A DNA stretch of 64,000 nucleotides from Thalassospira indica (GCF_003403095.1 NZ_CP031555.1:3116501-3180500); one strand, 5' to 3'. Shown: positions 36,578 to 46,865, counted from the first letter of the stretch. Program-made: numbers and translations. Notes: generated by a model not told the origin, from the sequence alone.

Positions 36578-37927
36578 ATGACACAAAGCGCATCTGATTT
36601 TCAAAAAGACTGCCTGAGCCGGCTTGAGGAAAAGACACCGAACGAGCCGGAATTTCACCAGACAGTGGAGGAAGTCGTCGGCTCCATTGCCGGTTGGTAT
36701 CTTGATCAAACCGAGATGCGCAAAAATGCGGTTCTTGAACGCTGCACGGAACCGGATCGCGTGCTGCAGTTTCGCGTGGCATGGGAAGACGATGACCAAC
36801 AGATACAGGTCAATCGCGGCTGGCGCATTCAGTTCAATCAATCGATGGGCCCCTATAAGGGCGGCCTTCGGTTTGCCCCGACGGTAAGTACCAGTATCTT
36901 CAAGTTTCTCGGGTTTGAACAAACCCTGAAAAACAGCCTGACCGGCTTGCCGATGGGCGGGGCAAAAGGTGGTGCCGACTTTTCGCCCAAGGACAAATCG
37001 CCGCAGGAAATCGGCCGTTTCTGTCAGGCATTCATGCAGGAACTATATCGGCATATCGGGCCAGATACCGATGTGCCTGCCGGGGACATCGGCGTTGGCA
37101 GACGCGAAATCAGCATCCTTTTTGGTCACTACATCAAGCTGACGCAAAAGTGGACCGGTGCGCTGACCGGTAAAGGATGCCACTTTGGCGGCAGTGCCGG
37201 GCGCACAGAAGCAACCGGCTATGGCTGCATCTATTTCCTTGGTCACATGCTTGATCAGGAAAACAAGGAAATCAAAGACAAACGCATTGCGATCAGTGGC
37301 GCAGGAAATGTTGCGCTTCACGCCGCGCGCAAAGCCATAGAACTTGAAGCCAAGGTCATAAGTCTGAGTGACAGCTCCGGCACCATGCACTTTGCCGATG
37401 GCCTGACAAACGACCTTCTTGATCAGGTTGATGACTGGAAAAACAACCAACGCAAATCGCTGTCAGAATTTGACGGCGGCAAGAATTCCGAGTTCCTTGA
37501 AGACCAGAACGCCTGGGGGCTTGAGTGCGATATTGCCCTGCCCTGCGCGACCCAGAACGAGCTTGATGAACAAGACGCCAAGCAGCTTGTTGAAAACAAG
37601 GTGATGATGCTCTGTGACGGCGCAAACATGCCGCTGACGGCAAAGGCACAGGAAGTATTCATCAACGCCAATATCCCGCATGCCCCTGGCAAAGCATCCA
37701 ATGCCGGCGGCGTTGCCGTAAGCGGCCTTGAACAGAGCCAGAATGCGCAGCGTCTGAGTTGGGATACGGAAAACGTCGACAAACGCCTTCGTGAAATCAT
37801 GTCCAAAATTCACAAGGACTGCATCGAAAACAGTCCGGACGGAAAAATCATCAATTATCGCGATGGTGCCAATCTCGCGTCGTTCAAGCGCGTAGCAGAA
37901 ACCATGAATGCATTCTGGCTTTCGTAA
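36578..37927 (+). CDS. gdhA: NADP-type glutamate dehydrogenase
   Basis: Reductive amination of 2-oxoglutarate. 449 residues, the hexameric GDH length. Signature segments are GPYKGGLRFAPTV (substrate-binding lysine), GLPMGGAKGGADFSPKDKS (catalytic lysine), PAGDIGVGRREI, GKGCHFGGSAGRTEATGYG and the Rossmann loop ISGAGNVALHAA. An inverted repeat CTCTGG-N8-CCAGAG (36527-36546) lies about 30 bases upstream, a candidate operator. It is followed 67 bases later by a PoxB-like enzyme on the same strand. Confidence 0.96.
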   Translation: MTQSASDFQKDCLSRLEEKTPNEPEFHQTVEEVVGSIAGWYLDQTEMRKNAVLERCTEPDRVLQFRVAWEDDDQQIQVNRGWRIQFNQSMGPYKGGLRFAPTVSTSIFKFLGFEQTLKNSLTGLPMGGAKGGADFSPKDKSPQEIGRFCQAFMQELYRHIGPDTDVPAGDIGVGRREISILFGHYIKLTQKWTGALTGKGCHFGGSAGRTEATGYGCIYFLGHMLDQENKEIKDKRIAISGAGNVALHAARKAIELEAKVISLSDSSGTMHFADGLTNDLLDQVDDWKNNQRKSLSEFDGGKNSEFLEDQNAWGLECDIALPCATQNELDEQDAKQLVENKVMMLCDGANMPLTAKAQEVFINANIPHAPGKASNAGGVAVSGLEQSQNAQRLSWDTENVDKRLREIMSKIHKDCIENSPDGKIINYRDGANLASFKRVAETMNAFWLS

Positions 37928-37994
37928 TCAAACCCGGCCGTTGATGCGATTGTAGTTTGCGGCTCTCTCACGACTGAAACCAAGGAGTTTCCCC

Positions 37995-39671
37995 ATGAAA
38001 GTTGCCGATATCGCAATCAATTTACTGAGTGACCTTGGCGTCAAACATGTATTTGGCATCCCAGGTGACGCCATCAATGACATTACATTTGCCCTTGAAA
38101 ACAAGGATGAAATTGATTTCGTCCTTGTCCGGCATGAAGAAGGTGGTGCATTTGCCGCATCCGCACAGGCAAAACTGACTGGCAATCTTTCATGCTGTGT
38201 CGGCACGGCGGGTGGCGGTGCCATCCATCTTCTGAACGGCCTTTATGATGCCCGTCACGACCATGCCCCGGTTCTTGCCATCACAGGCCAGGTTGATTCG
38301 GAATTTATCGGCACCGAGTATCATCAGGAAGTTGACCTGAAAAAGCTGTTCGAAGACGTGACCGTCTATTCCGAGACGATCATGGATCCGGCACAGGCCC
38401 CGCGTATCCTCAAAGAAGCCTGCAAGGCCGCGATTGAAAATCGTGCGCCCGCCCATGTCTGTATCCCGAACAATATCGCCAGTGCCGATTGCGCCGGTGA
38501 TCCGATCAATATTGCAACCTTGCTGGCAACCCGTGAAGTTTCGCCGTCCAGCGACAACCTTGATCACGCTGCCAAACTGATTGATCAGGCATCGAAGCCC
38601 GTCATTCTTGCTGGTATCGGTGGTGCCGAGGCAGCCCAGGAGATCTTTGATCTGGCGCACCGGATTGATGCACCGATCGTCAGAACCCTGCGCGCCAAAG
38701 ACTGGCTTGATGACGACGATCCCATTTGCATTGGTGGGTTGGGCCTTCTGGGAGGCAAACCGGGTCAGGACTCTGTCGAAGATTGCGATTTGCTGTGCAT
38801 CATTGGCGCCGATTTCCCCTATCAGGAATTTTTCCCCAAAGATGCCAAAACCATCCAGATCGATAGCAATCGCAGCCAGATCGGCAAACGGCTTGATATT
38901 GATGCCCCGTTGATCGGCAGTGCCAAGCTATCGGTGCAAGGTCTTCTGGATCGCGTCACGCCCAAAGACACAGAAACGCAGCGCAAACACTGGATCGATA
39001 AGGTCAAGGATCAGCAAGACGATTGGTCAAAGATCGAGAAGTCCGACAAAAGCCCGCTTCACCCCGCAACCGTCATGTCGGCAATCGGTGACCAAACCGC
39101 CGATGACGCCATTTTCCTAGTTGATACCGGAACGACCACAGCCTGGGCCGCGCGGCATTTGCGGGTAAAACGTAACCAGCGTTTTACCCTGTCATCCGGG
39201 CTCGGCACGATGGCCTTTGCCCTTTCCGGGGCCAATGGTGCGCAGCTTGCCTATCCTGATCGTCAGGTCGTCGCCATTGCGGGTGACGGCGCATTCAACA
39301 TGCTGATGGGTGAACTTTTGACCGCTGCCGAATACGGTCTGCCGATCACGGCGGTTGTTTTTGACAACAGCAAGCTTGGCTTCATCGCACTGGAACAAGA
39401 AGCCAAGGGCCTGCCTGAACATGCAATCGCCTTTAAAAACCCGGATATGGCGGCCATCGCCCAGGCCTGTGGCTGTCTTGGCCTGCGTGCGGAAAACACC
39501 AAGGAACTTTCAAGCGCGCTGTCACAAGCGTTTGCAAGCAAGAAGCCAACCGTCATTCAGGTCCCGGTTGACCCTGACGTCCTGATCATGCCACCGAACC
39601 CGACCTTCTCGCAGGCACAGAAATTTGCCGTTGCCAAGGGGCGGGAAATGCTGGGCAAGCTGAGGTCATAG
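37995..39671 (+). CDS. ThDP-dependent pyruvate oxidase/dehydrogenase (PoxB-like)
   Basis: 558 residues of the acetolactate synthase/pyruvate oxidase superfamily. The N-terminal PYR domain has GVKHVFGIPGDAINDI and the catalytic Glu in VRHEEGGAFAA; the central Rossmann domain is about 190-330; the C-terminal PP domain carries the ThDP motif GDGAFNMLMGELLTAAEYGLPITAVVFDN. The closest recognised type is ubiquinone-dependent pyruvate dehydrogenase (PoxB), which makes acetate and CO2. A distinction from other oxo-acid decarboxylases is not possible from sequence alone. GGAG lies about 8 bases before the ATG, and a strong terminator follows. Confidence 0.88.
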   Translation: MKVADIAINLLSDLGVKHVFGIPGDAINDITFALENKDEIDFVLVRHEEGGAFAASAQAKLTGNLSCCVGTAGGGAIHLLNGLYDARHDHAPVLAITGQVDSEFIGTEYHQEVDLKKLFEDVTVYSETIMDPAQAPRILKEACKAAIENRAPAHVCIPNNIASADCAGDPINIATLLATREVSPSSDNLDHAAKLIDQASKPVILAGIGGAEAAQEIFDLAHRIDAPIVRTLRAKDWLDDDDPICIGGLGLLGGKPGQDSVEDCDLLCIIGADFPYQEFFPKDAKTIQIDSNRSQIGKRLDIDAPLIGSAKLSVQGLLDRVTPKDTETQRKHWIDKVKDQQDDWSKIEKSDKSPLHPATVMSAIGDQTADDAIFLVDTGTTTAWAARHLRVKRNQRFTLSSGLGTMAFALSGANGAQLAYPDRQVVAIAGDGAFNMLMGELLTAAEYGLPITAVVFDNSKLGFIALEQEAKGLPEHAIAFKNPDMAAIAQACGCLGLRAENTKELSSALSQAFASKKPTVIQVPVDPDVLIMPPNPTFSQAQKFAVAKGREMLGKLRS

Positions 39672-39719
39672 GCCGAAACTCCCCGACGAAACCTGCTTTG
39701 TTGTACTGGTTCAGCTCAG

Positions 39720-39758
39720 AAAAAAAGCGTGGCAGCAAAGCTGACCACGCTTTTTTTT
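39720..39758. terminator. Bidirectional intrinsic terminator
   Basis: Stem AGCGTGGCAGC/GCTGACCACGCT (one bulged base) with A7 on the left and T8 on the right, between convergent genes. Confidence 0.9.
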
Positions 39759-39777
39759 CGAATATGTTTGGTGACTG

Positions 39778-40011
39778 TTATCCTAGGCGTTTGACGTGAT
39801 CGACAACGAAACCATCTTCTGACGGATAGCTATTTTCGATCATGGCAAGGGCCTTGGTTTCGTCGCTGGCCGCAACTTCATGAGTTTGAACATCAGCCCA
39901 GCGGTCATCAAAGAGGTCGTGGGATCGGTTCTCTTTGACACATTCGCGCACAGCCTGATTGTGCAGTTCAACTTCATATACGGTTTGGCGATGGCCTGTG
40001 AATGCAGACAT
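39778..40011 (-). CDS. Small hypothetical protein, 77 residues
   Basis: MSAFTGHRQTVYEVELHNQA... A compact acidic cytoplasmic protein. Support for coding is a strong ribosome site (AAGGAGAG, about 8 bases before the ATG), a terminator just beyond the stop and Asp/Glu-rich composition without low complexity. I do not recognise a family; the ELHNQAVRECVKENRSHDLFDDRWAD stretch may be a single helix. Its function is unknown. Confidence 0.7.
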   Translation of the reverse strand: MSAFTGHRQTVYEVELHNQAVRECVKENRSHDLFDDRWADVQTHEVAASDETKALAMIENSYPSEDGFVVDHVKRLG

Positions 40012-40549
40012 ATCCGCCGCTCTCCTTATATTTTGTTCGCTGGCGCCGCCCAGACGCCAACCTGTCCTGAACCGGGAATCTCAATCACAAGATACCCAAC
40101 CGTGAGTCTACGTTTCGCACCTTAACGAGCCGTAAATTATCCGGTTAATTGATACTTCCAGATTAATTGCTCCGGTTTCAAGTGCGAATTTGGCATAGGC
40201 GCATGACGAATGCCCTGATTCAGGACAAATCGCCGCAAGTGCACTGCACCATAAAAGCCAGGCTGAAACCGACGAATTTCGACCACAAAAGAATCTCGGT
40301 CGGATCGAAAATGCCGCCTGCCTTCAAACAGCGAAGATGCTGCAGCGCACAGCACGCGTAATAAAATTACAATGCAGCTTTGGCAAACTCCGCATAATTC
40401 CACACCAAAGCAGCCCCTCAACCGAAACGATCTTTTTTGCACATTCGCGGAATTAGAAATTGATCCAACGCCGAATGCATCAAACATAAAGGGATAAGCA
40501 GGAAACAGCCTGCACCAGAAAAATGATGCTGCCAGGAGGCTGCAAGAGG
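40012..40549. other. 538-bp intergenic region without a supportable gene
   Basis: Between the 77-residue protein (-) and the leucine-dehydrogenase-type gene (+). Only short frames without ribosome sites. It must contain two divergent promoters. No terminator or clear repeat seen. Confidence 0.5.
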
Positions 40550-41599
40550 ATGAACGTCTTTTCCGATATCGCCTTTGATGACCACGAACAGGTCGTCTTT
40601 GCCAGTGACAAAACCACCGGCCTGAAAACAATCATCGCGGTTCACAATACCAACCTTGGCCCGTCACTTGGCGGCTGTCGCATGTGGCCCTATGCCAGCG
40701 AACAGGACGCCATTCATGATGTTTTGCGTCTGTCGCGCGGCATGACTTACAAATCCGCCCTCGCCAACCTTCCGCTTGGCGGCGGCAAGTCAGTCATCAT
40801 CGGTGATCCCCGAAGCCAGAAGACGCCAGAATTCTTCCGCGCAATGGGTCGCGCTGTCGAGCAACTTGGCGGGCGCTATATCGTTGCCGAGGATGTCGGC
40901 ACCAGCCCCGAAGACATGGAACATATCGCAAGCCAGACCAAACATGTCGGTGGTATCAATGATGGCAAGGACCCGGAACGCACCGGTGATCCATCCCCCT
41001 TTACCGCCTATGGCGTTTTCATCGGGCTTAAGGAAGCAGTGAGCTTCAAGCATGGCAGCGACGACCTTGCGGGCATGCGGGTCGCGGTGCAGGGTCTGGG
41101 GCATGTCGGCTATCACTTGTGCCGGATGCTGCATGCGGCCGGGGCCAAGCTGATTGTTGCGGACCTGAATGCCGCCAGCATGAAGGCCGCCGCCATGGAA
41201 TTTGGCGCAACCGCAGTTCCGGTTGATAAAATCCTGTCGGTTGATGCCGATATCCTTGCCCCTTGTGCCCTTGGCGGGGTGATCAATGACCGTACTATCG
41301 AGGAACTCAAGGTTGGCGTGATTGCGGGTGCGGCCAATAACCAGCTTGAAGATGATCGCCATGGCGAGATGTTGCGCGAAGCCGGAATTTTGTATGCCCC
41401 GGATTACGTGATCAATGCCGGCGGTGTTATCGAAGTTTATTATTGCCGCGAAGGCAAAACGGTTGCCGAAACCAACATGCATATCCAAGGCATTGGCGAA
41501 ACCGTGCGCGAGATTTTTGAACGCGCCAAGCAACAGAACCTGTCGACCGGCTTTGTCGCCGATCGCCTCGCCGAGGAACGCTTTGGCCTGAAAAAGTAA
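40550..41599 (+). CDS. Leu/Val/Phe/Glu dehydrogenase family protein
   Basis: NAD-dependent oxidative deamination of a branched-chain or aromatic amino acid. 349 residues from ATG 40550 (AGGAGG 9 bases upstream; the frame opens at 40523). Signatures: GPSLGGCRMWPYASE, YKSALANLPLGGGKSVIIGDP (catalytic lysine in GGGK), AEDVGTSPEDM and the Rossmann loop VQGLGHVGYHL. It is shorter than GdhA, as expected for leucine dehydrogenases. It could start branched-chain degradation that ends in the liu operon at 49 kb; that link is inference. Confidence 0.92.
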   Translation: MNVFSDIAFDDHEQVVFASDKTTGLKTIIAVHNTNLGPSLGGCRMWPYASEQDAIHDVLRLSRGMTYKSALANLPLGGGKSVIIGDPRSQKTPEFFRAMGRAVEQLGGRYIVAEDVGTSPEDMEHIASQTKHVGGINDGKDPERTGDPSPFTAYGVFIGLKEAVSFKHGSDDLAGMRVAVQGLGHVGYHLCRMLHAAGAKLIVADLNAASMKAAAMEFGATAVPVDKILSVDADILAPCALGGVINDRTIEELKVGVIAGAANNQLEDDRHGEMLREAGILYAPDYVINAGGVIEVYYCREGKTVAETNMHIQGIGETVREIFERAKQQNLSTGFVADRLAEERFGLKK

Positions 41600-41633
41600 C
41601 CGTGCTAATCAAGCAGCATCAGCCACAAACAAC

Positions 41634-41664
41634 AAAGGCGAGGCCCCAGTGGCCTCGCCTTTTT
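41634..41664. terminator. Bidirectional intrinsic terminator
   Basis: Stem AAAGGCGAGGCC/GGCCTCGCCTTT with a 5-base loop and T run. Confidence 0.9.
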
Positions 41665-41690
41665 CGTTTTCCTGAATGTCTTGAAGTAGC

Positions 41691-41924
41691 TTACTCGGCG
41701 GCAATCGGTTCAATATTTGCCGTCACGGCCGCTGCATCATCGCAATCGCAATTGCCGCAGGTCTTGGCCTGAAGCAGTTCTGCGCGCATGTGGCAGGCGC
41801 ATTTGCCACATTGCGGCGCGCAACCATGGAAACGGAAAACTTCCGCCGGACGTGTCGCCCCGCCCTGCTCGGCGGCACGGCGGACGTCTTTTTCCTTGAG
41901 CGCATTACAAATGCAGACATACAT
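41691..41924 (-). CDS. bfd: Bacterioferritin-associated ferredoxin-like [2Fe-2S] protein
   Basis: 77 residues with the Bfd pattern CIC near the N terminus (MYVCICNALKEKDV) and CAPQCGKC about 30 residues later, the four ligands of a [2Fe-2S] cluster. Known Bfd reduces bacterioferritin to release iron. An extra Cys-rich tail (CGNCDCDD) is present. A 10-base palindrome GATTGCAATC lies 5 bases upstream of the start (41930-41939), a possible operator. No bacterioferritin gene is adjacent. Confidence 0.9.
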   Translation of the reverse strand: MYVCICNALKEKDVRRAAEQGGATRPAEVFRFHGCAPQCGKCACHMRAELLQAKTCGNCDCDDAAAVTANIEPIAAE

Positions 41925-42013
41925 GGTGCGATTGCAATCAGTTATTAATTACGTATCGCCACCTCTAAGATAAATGCGAATGGTTTTCAAACACTTTTGC
42001 AACAAACCCGGAC

Positions 42014-42054
42014 AAAAAAATTCCCCGCAAGGCCGAACGCCCGCGGGGAATTTT
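42014..42054. terminator. Intrinsic terminator of the BON lipoprotein gene
   Basis: Stem TTCCCCGC/GCGGGGAA with a 14-base loop, flanked by seven A on the left (T run on the minus strand) and TTTT on the right. Confidence 0.85.
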
Positions 42055-42089
42055 CGAAAAACTGTTTTATAACAAGGCGATAAAATTGA

Positions 42090-42719
42090 TCAGGCCTTTG
42101 CGATGTGGCTAACGACCTTGGTCACACCTTTGATCCGGCGCACGATCGACAGGACCTTTTCAAGCTCTGCATCGCTTTGTGCTTCGCCCATGATGTAGAC
42201 GACATTCTGCACCGACTGCCAACGATAGTTGACGGAACTCACACCTTTTTCGGCCAATAACAATGCCTTGATCTGGCTTTCGATCCAAACGTCGGACACG
42301 GACTGGGTCGCCGAATCGGTCGGAACGGCGTTCTTGCCGTATTCATCTTCGGCCCGGTGATAGGCATCAATGGTTTCCTGATCGGCAATTACCAGATGGT
42401 CATAAACCGTTTTGATACGGTTATCCTGTTTGACCAGCGACACGACGTCATAATACTTGCCCTTGGAGTCCACCATGCCGGTGACCATGACATTCTGTTC
42501 CCAGATGTCGATATTCACATCCATCAGATAGGTGTGATCCACCTTTGAGAACTCGCCAAGGATGCCGGATTTGATCTGGGTATCAAGCCACTGGTCATTG
42601 CCGGTGCGGTCTTCCAACGGCATTTGCAGCGGTCCGCAGGCCGCCAGCGGCACAGCCAGCAACGCACATACCGATACCGTTTTCAGAACACGGCCGATGC
42701 CGCGGTTTACCTTGATCAT
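42090..42719 (-). CDS. BON-domain lipoprotein
   Basis: 209 residues. The signal peptide has lipobox LAAC (Cys28), so an outer- or inner-membrane lipoprotein. Two BON domains (about 40-105 and 130-205) carry the patterns WLDTQIKSGILGEFSKVDHTYLMDVNIDIWEQNVMVTGMV and VWIESQIKALLLAEKGVSSVNYRWQSVQNVVYIMGEA. BON proteins bind phospholipids and protect the outer membrane under stress (OsmY, DolP); role by family only. Confidence 0.88.
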   Translation of the reverse strand: MIKVNRGIGRVLKTVSVCALLAVPLAACGPLQMPLEDRTGNDQWLDTQIKSGILGEFSKVDHTYLMDVNIDIWEQNVMVTGMVDSKGKYYDVVSLVKQDNRIKTVYDHLVIADQETIDAYHRAEDEYGKNAVPTDSATQSVSDVWIESQIKALLLAEKGVSSVNYRWQSVQNVVYIMGEAQSDAELEKVLSIVRRIKGVTKVVSHIAKA

Positions 42720-42892
42720 TCCTGTTCTCCTTGTTCATGCCTGCCTGACATGGGTCAATCTTCTTGCGTCAGTTCAAACGCCGCAGGACGTCTACTGTTC
42801 CGACCAATAGCTATTGCAGCCAATTTTGACGAAAAAAAGCCCGATTGCGTTCAGGCGAGCACATCCTACATCAGAGATCACGAATAAAAGAA

Positions 42893-42926
42893 AGAAAAAT
42901 GGACCGGGAATTTCGTCCCGGTCCAT
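42893..42926 (-). terminator. Intrinsic terminator of putA
   Basis: A perfect 10-bp stem TGGACCGGGA/TCCCGGTCCA with a 6-base loop, then TTTTTCTTT on the minus strand, 22 bases after the putA stop. Confidence 0.9.
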
Positions 42927-42947
42927 CTGATAGGTCCATTTGGCAGA

Positions 42948-45900
42948 TCAATCTTCTTCCATCGACATCAGCGATGCGTTGCCGCCCGCAGCCGTGGTGT
43001 TGATCGTGATCGTCTTCTCAGTGGCAAAGCGATGCAGGAACGCCTCATCGGGCAGTGCGCCGTCATCCTCGGCGCCACTATCGGAAATCAGCGACAGGAT
43101 CGCACCATCGCGCTTGGCCAGAAGCTGCTTGAACGACGTTACGCGATCAAGCGATGCCACGCACGATACCCCGGCGATATCACCATCATACATCGCACCC
43201 AGACCGGTATTCGTGCCAACCGCCTTGACCAGCTTGGCCGGAAGGCCTGCCTGCTGTGCCAATGTCGGAATATCGGCAAGCCATTTCTGATCACCCGCAA
43301 GGATCACCGCATTGCCCGCGGCAAGCGCGGCACCGAGATGCCGGATGATTTTTGCTGGCTCCGCATCCTTGTCCGCCTGGATCAGGTAGACACCACGGCC
43401 CTGACAATACAGGTCGTTGGTTTCACCGGTCGGCCCGGGCATCCGGGTCGGCGCGACAAAGCCGTTTTCCGAAAGGGCAGCAAAGTTCGCCACATGATCG
43501 GCCCCCGCCATCAGGGCATCACTGCCCGATGCATCCATCTTGGCCGACAGCTTTTCAAGGATGGTCACGCGCGCATTGCCATCGGTTGCCTGCCATTCTT
43601 CCTGGGCTGACAGCATCGCGGCATATTCGCTGGTCGCAATGACATCCTTGACGATGATGGGTGCACGATCGTCTGACACGTCATCATTGGAAATGGTATT
43701 TGCCTTCGCAATCGGCTTGGCAAAGCGTTCGACATAGTGCGGACCACCGGCCTTTGGACCGGTCCCCGATTTACCCTGCCCGCCGAACGGCTGGACACCG
43801 ACCACCGCACCGATCTGGTTACGGTTCACATAGCAGTTGCCAACCCGCAGTTTCTGGGAAATTTCGCGCACGGTGGTATCGATACGGGAATGGATACCAA
43901 GGGTCAGGCCATAGCCCGACGCATTGATCTGATCAAGGATCTTGGGCAGATCGCGCGCCTTATAGCGCACCACATGCACAACCGGGCCGAACACTTCGCG
44001 TTCAAGCACATTGATCGACGGGATTTCGAAGCAATGCGGTGCAAAGAAGTTACCCCCTTCGCATTCCGGAAGCATGTCACAGGCATGCAGAAGCTTGGCT
44101 TCCTTTTTCATGCGTTCTGCATGGGCTTCAAGCACCTTGCGCGATTTTTCGTCAATCACCGGACCGACATCGATATCAAGGAACTTCGGATCACCAACGC
44201 GCAGTTCCTTCATCGCACCGACCAGCATTTCACACAGCTTGTCGGCAATGTCTTCCTGAACAAACAGCACGCGCAGGGCTGAGCAACGCTGACCGGCTGA
44301 CTGGAAGCCGGAAATGATTGCGTCCTGCACGACCTGTTCGGGCAGTGCGGTCGAGTCCACAATCATCGCGTTCTGACCACCGGTCTCGGCAATCAGCGGC
44401 AACGGAACACCCGGGCGTTTTGCCAGCGCCTGGTTGATCACCTGTGCGGTTTCGGTTGACCCGGTAAAGGCGACACCGGCAATGCGCGGATCATTGATCA
44501 GCTGATTACCAATCACACGCCCCGGCCCCGGAACCAGTTGGAATGCCGAGCCCGGAACGCCGGATTCAAGGATCAGTTCTGCTGCACGGGCTGCAATCAG
44601 TGAAGTCTGCTCTGCCGGTTTGGCAATCACAGCATTTCCTGCTGCAAGGGCCGCGGTCACCTGACCGAGGAAGATCGCAAGCGGGAAGTTCCACGGGCTG
44701 ATGCAAACAATCACGCCGCGGCCTTCAAGCGGGCTGCCTTCGCGGAAGGTTTCCTCGGCCCGGTTGGCATAATAACGACAGAAATCGACGGCCTCACGCA
44801 CCTCGGCAACGCCATCGGAATAAAGCTTCCCGGCTTCGCGCTGACAGAGCGCGATGAACTCGTCCATGTTTTCTTCAAGCAGATCACCCAGACGACGCAG
44901 TGCCGTCGCGCGTTCACTTGCCGGTGTTTTGTTCCAGGTCTCATAGCCCTTGAGGGCAGCCACGACGGCGGCGTCAATATCGGCCTCGGTCGCCTGAACA
45001 AGGTCACCGACCTTTTCGTCAAACTTGGCCGGGTTGATGACATCAATCGGGGTGCCCGAAACAAGTTTGCCATCAATCAGCGGGGCGGCGTTCCAGGTCT
45101 TGTTCTTGATCTCGGCAAGCTTGGCACTGAGCGGCAACAGCTTTTGCGTATCTGTCAGATCAAGCCCGCGCGAGTTGACGCGACTTGCACCATAAAGGTC
45201 AATCGGTGCCGGGATCTTCGGATGGCCTTTGCGCGGAAGGGCCGCCATCTTTTCGATCGGATCGGCGATCATTTCCTCGATCGGCAGTTGTTCATCCTGA
45301 ATACGGTTCACAAAGCTGGTGTTTGCACCGTTTTCCAACAGACGGCGCACCAGATAGGCCAGAAGGTCTTCATGGGTGCCAACCGGCGCATAGACACGGC
45401 ACGGAACGTTTTCGCCGTTCTTGTCGACGATCTGCTCATAAAGTGCTTCGCCCATGCCATGCAGACGCTGGAATTCAAAGGTGCGGTCATTGCCGGCCAT
45501 TTCCAGAACCGATGCCACGGTGTGGGCATTGTGGCTGGCAAACTGGCAATAGAATGCATCGCGACGCGACAGCATATATTTCGCACACGCCAGATAGGAC
45601 ACATCGGTCGATGCCTTGCGGGTAAAGACCGGATAACCATCAAAACCGTTTTCCTGACTGAATTTGACTTCGGTATCCCAATAGGCACCTTTTACAAGGC
45701 GGACCATCATCTTGCGCCCGACCTTGGCCGACAGATCGGCCAGCCATTCCAGAACGTGATAGGCACGTTTCTGATAGGCCTGAACCGCCAAACCATAGCC
45801 TTCCCAACCATCAAGATCCGGATCGGCAAAGACAGTGCCGATGACATCAAGCGACAGGTCGAGACGGTTGGCTTCCTCGGCATCGACGGTAAAGCCGATA

Positions 45901-46751
45901 TCGTATTTCTTTGCCAGAAGTGCCAGTTCCTTAAGCCGCGGGCTCAACTCGTTCATCACGCGATCATAGTTGGCAAAGTCATAGCGCGGATGGATCGCCG
46001 AAAGCTTGACCGAGATGCCCGGACTGTCAATCGGACCACGGCCATTGGCAACGCGTCCGATATCATGAATGGCGGTTTCATATGCCTTATAATAGCGATC
46101 GGCATCCTTCATCGTGCGGGCGGCTTCGCCCAGCATGTCATAGGAATAGCGATAGCCTTTTTCTTCATTCGCCTTGGCGCGCTCGGCAGCCTCGTCAATC
46201 GTGCGGCCCATTACGAACTGGCGGCCCATGATCCGCATGGCGTGATTGAATGCCTTGCGAATGACCGGCTCCCCCGAACGGCCGATCATGCGTTTGATCA
46301 GGCGGCCGGGATCGGCCTTTTCCGCCTTGCCGAACTTGATCACCCGCCCGGTCAGCATCAGCCCCCAGGTCGATGCATTGACAAAGAAACTGTCGGAATG
46401 GCCGAGGTGGCTTTGCCAGTCGGCATCAAACAGTTTGTCCTGAATAAGCTTGTCGGCAGTCACAGCATCGGGCACACGCAGCAACGCCTCGGCCAGGCAC
46501 ATCAGGATGACACCTTCCTTGCTCGAAAGCTCGTATTCATGCAGCAAGGCATCAATGCCGCTTTTGCCGTTGTCGGCACTGCGCACGCGGGCAACCAGTT
46601 GATAGGCCCGGTTCTGAACGCGCGCGGTCTGTTCCGGGGAAAGGCGCGCTGTTTCGATCAGGCGTTCAACAACGGCCTCTTCATCGGCACGATAAGTGTC
46701 ACGGATCGTCTGGCGGATTTCATTCGGTTGCGGCAGTTCGGTACGGAACAT
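42948..46751 (-). CDS. putA: Bifunctional proline dehydrogenase / glutamate-semialdehyde dehydrogenase
   Basis: Oxidises proline to glutamate in two linked steps. 1267 residues from ATG 46751 (GGAGAGG 9 bases upstream). Order: an alpha-helical arm (1-90), a proline dehydrogenase barrel (about 90-500, with VRLVKGAYWDTEVKFSQ), and an aldehyde dehydrogenase (about 550-1000, catalytic Glu in AETGGQN and Cys in SAGQRCSALR). The C-terminal extension (about 1060-1267) seals the tunnel. There is no N-terminal ribbon-helix-helix DNA-binding domain, so PutA is not its own repressor here. A divergent Lrp-type regulator suggests PutR control. Confidence 0.97.
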   Translation of the reverse strand: MFRTELPQPNEIRQTIRDTYRADEEAVVERLIETARLSPEQTARVQNRAYQLVARVRSADNGKSGIDALLHEYELSSKEGVILMCLAEALLRVPDAVTADKLIQDKLFDADWQSHLGHSDSFFVNASTWGLMLTGRVIKFGKAEKADPGRLIKRMIGRSGEPVIRKAFNHAMRIMGRQFVMGRTIDEAAERAKANEEKGYRYSYDMLGEAARTMKDADRYYKAYETAIHDIGRVANGRGPIDSPGISVKLSAIHPRYDFANYDRVMNELSPRLKELALLAKKYDIGFTVDAEEANRLDLSLDVIGTVFADPDLDGWEGYGLAVQAYQKRAYHVLEWLADLSAKVGRKMMVRLVKGAYWDTEVKFSQENGFDGYPVFTRKASTDVSYLACAKYMLSRRDAFYCQFASHNAHTVASVLEMAGNDRTFEFQRLHGMGEALYEQIVDKNGENVPCRVYAPVGTHEDLLAYLVRRLLENGANTSFVNRIQDEQLPIEEMIADPIEKMAALPRKGHPKIPAPIDLYGASRVNSRGLDLTDTQKLLPLSAKLAEIKNKTWNAAPLIDGKLVSGTPIDVINPAKFDEKVGDLVQATEADIDAAVVAALKGYETWNKTPASERATALRRLGDLLEENMDEFIALCQREAGKLYSDGVAEVREAVDFCRYYANRAEETFREGSPLEGRGVIVCISPWNFPLAIFLGQVTAALAAGNAVIAKPAEQTSLIAARAAELILESGVPGSAFQLVPGPGRVIGNQLINDPRIAGVAFTGSTETAQVINQALAKRPGVPLPLIAETGGQNAMIVDSTALPEQVVQDAIISGFQSAGQRCSALRVLFVQEDIADKLCEMLVGAMKELRVGDPKFLDIDVGPVIDEKSRKVLEAHAERMKKEAKLLHACDMLPECEGGNFFAPHCFEIPSINVLEREVFGPVVHVVRYKARDLPKILDQINASGYGLTLGIHSRIDTTVREISQKLRVGNCYVNRNQIGAVVGVQPFGGQGKSGTGPKAGGPHYVERFAKPIAKANTISNDDVSDDRAPIIVKDVIATSEYAAMLSAQEEWQATDGNARVTILEKLSAKMDASGSDALMAGADHVANFAALSENGFVAPTRMPGPTGETNDLYCQGRGVYLIQADKDAEPAKIIRHLGAALAAGNAVILAGDQKWLADIPTLAQQAGLPAKLVKAVGTNTGLGAMYDGDIAGVSCVASLDRVTSFKQLLAKRDGAILSLISDSGAEDDGALPDEAFLHRFATEKTITINTTAAGGNASLMSMEED

Positions 46752-46865
46752 GTTTAAAAGCCTCTCCCTGATGTTGGACTTTGCCGATCCCGAAGAACGC
46801 ACATTATTTCAGGCGCTTCGGGGCCTTTTGCACCTCTATGGCGACAGACAATATTATTTCATCCG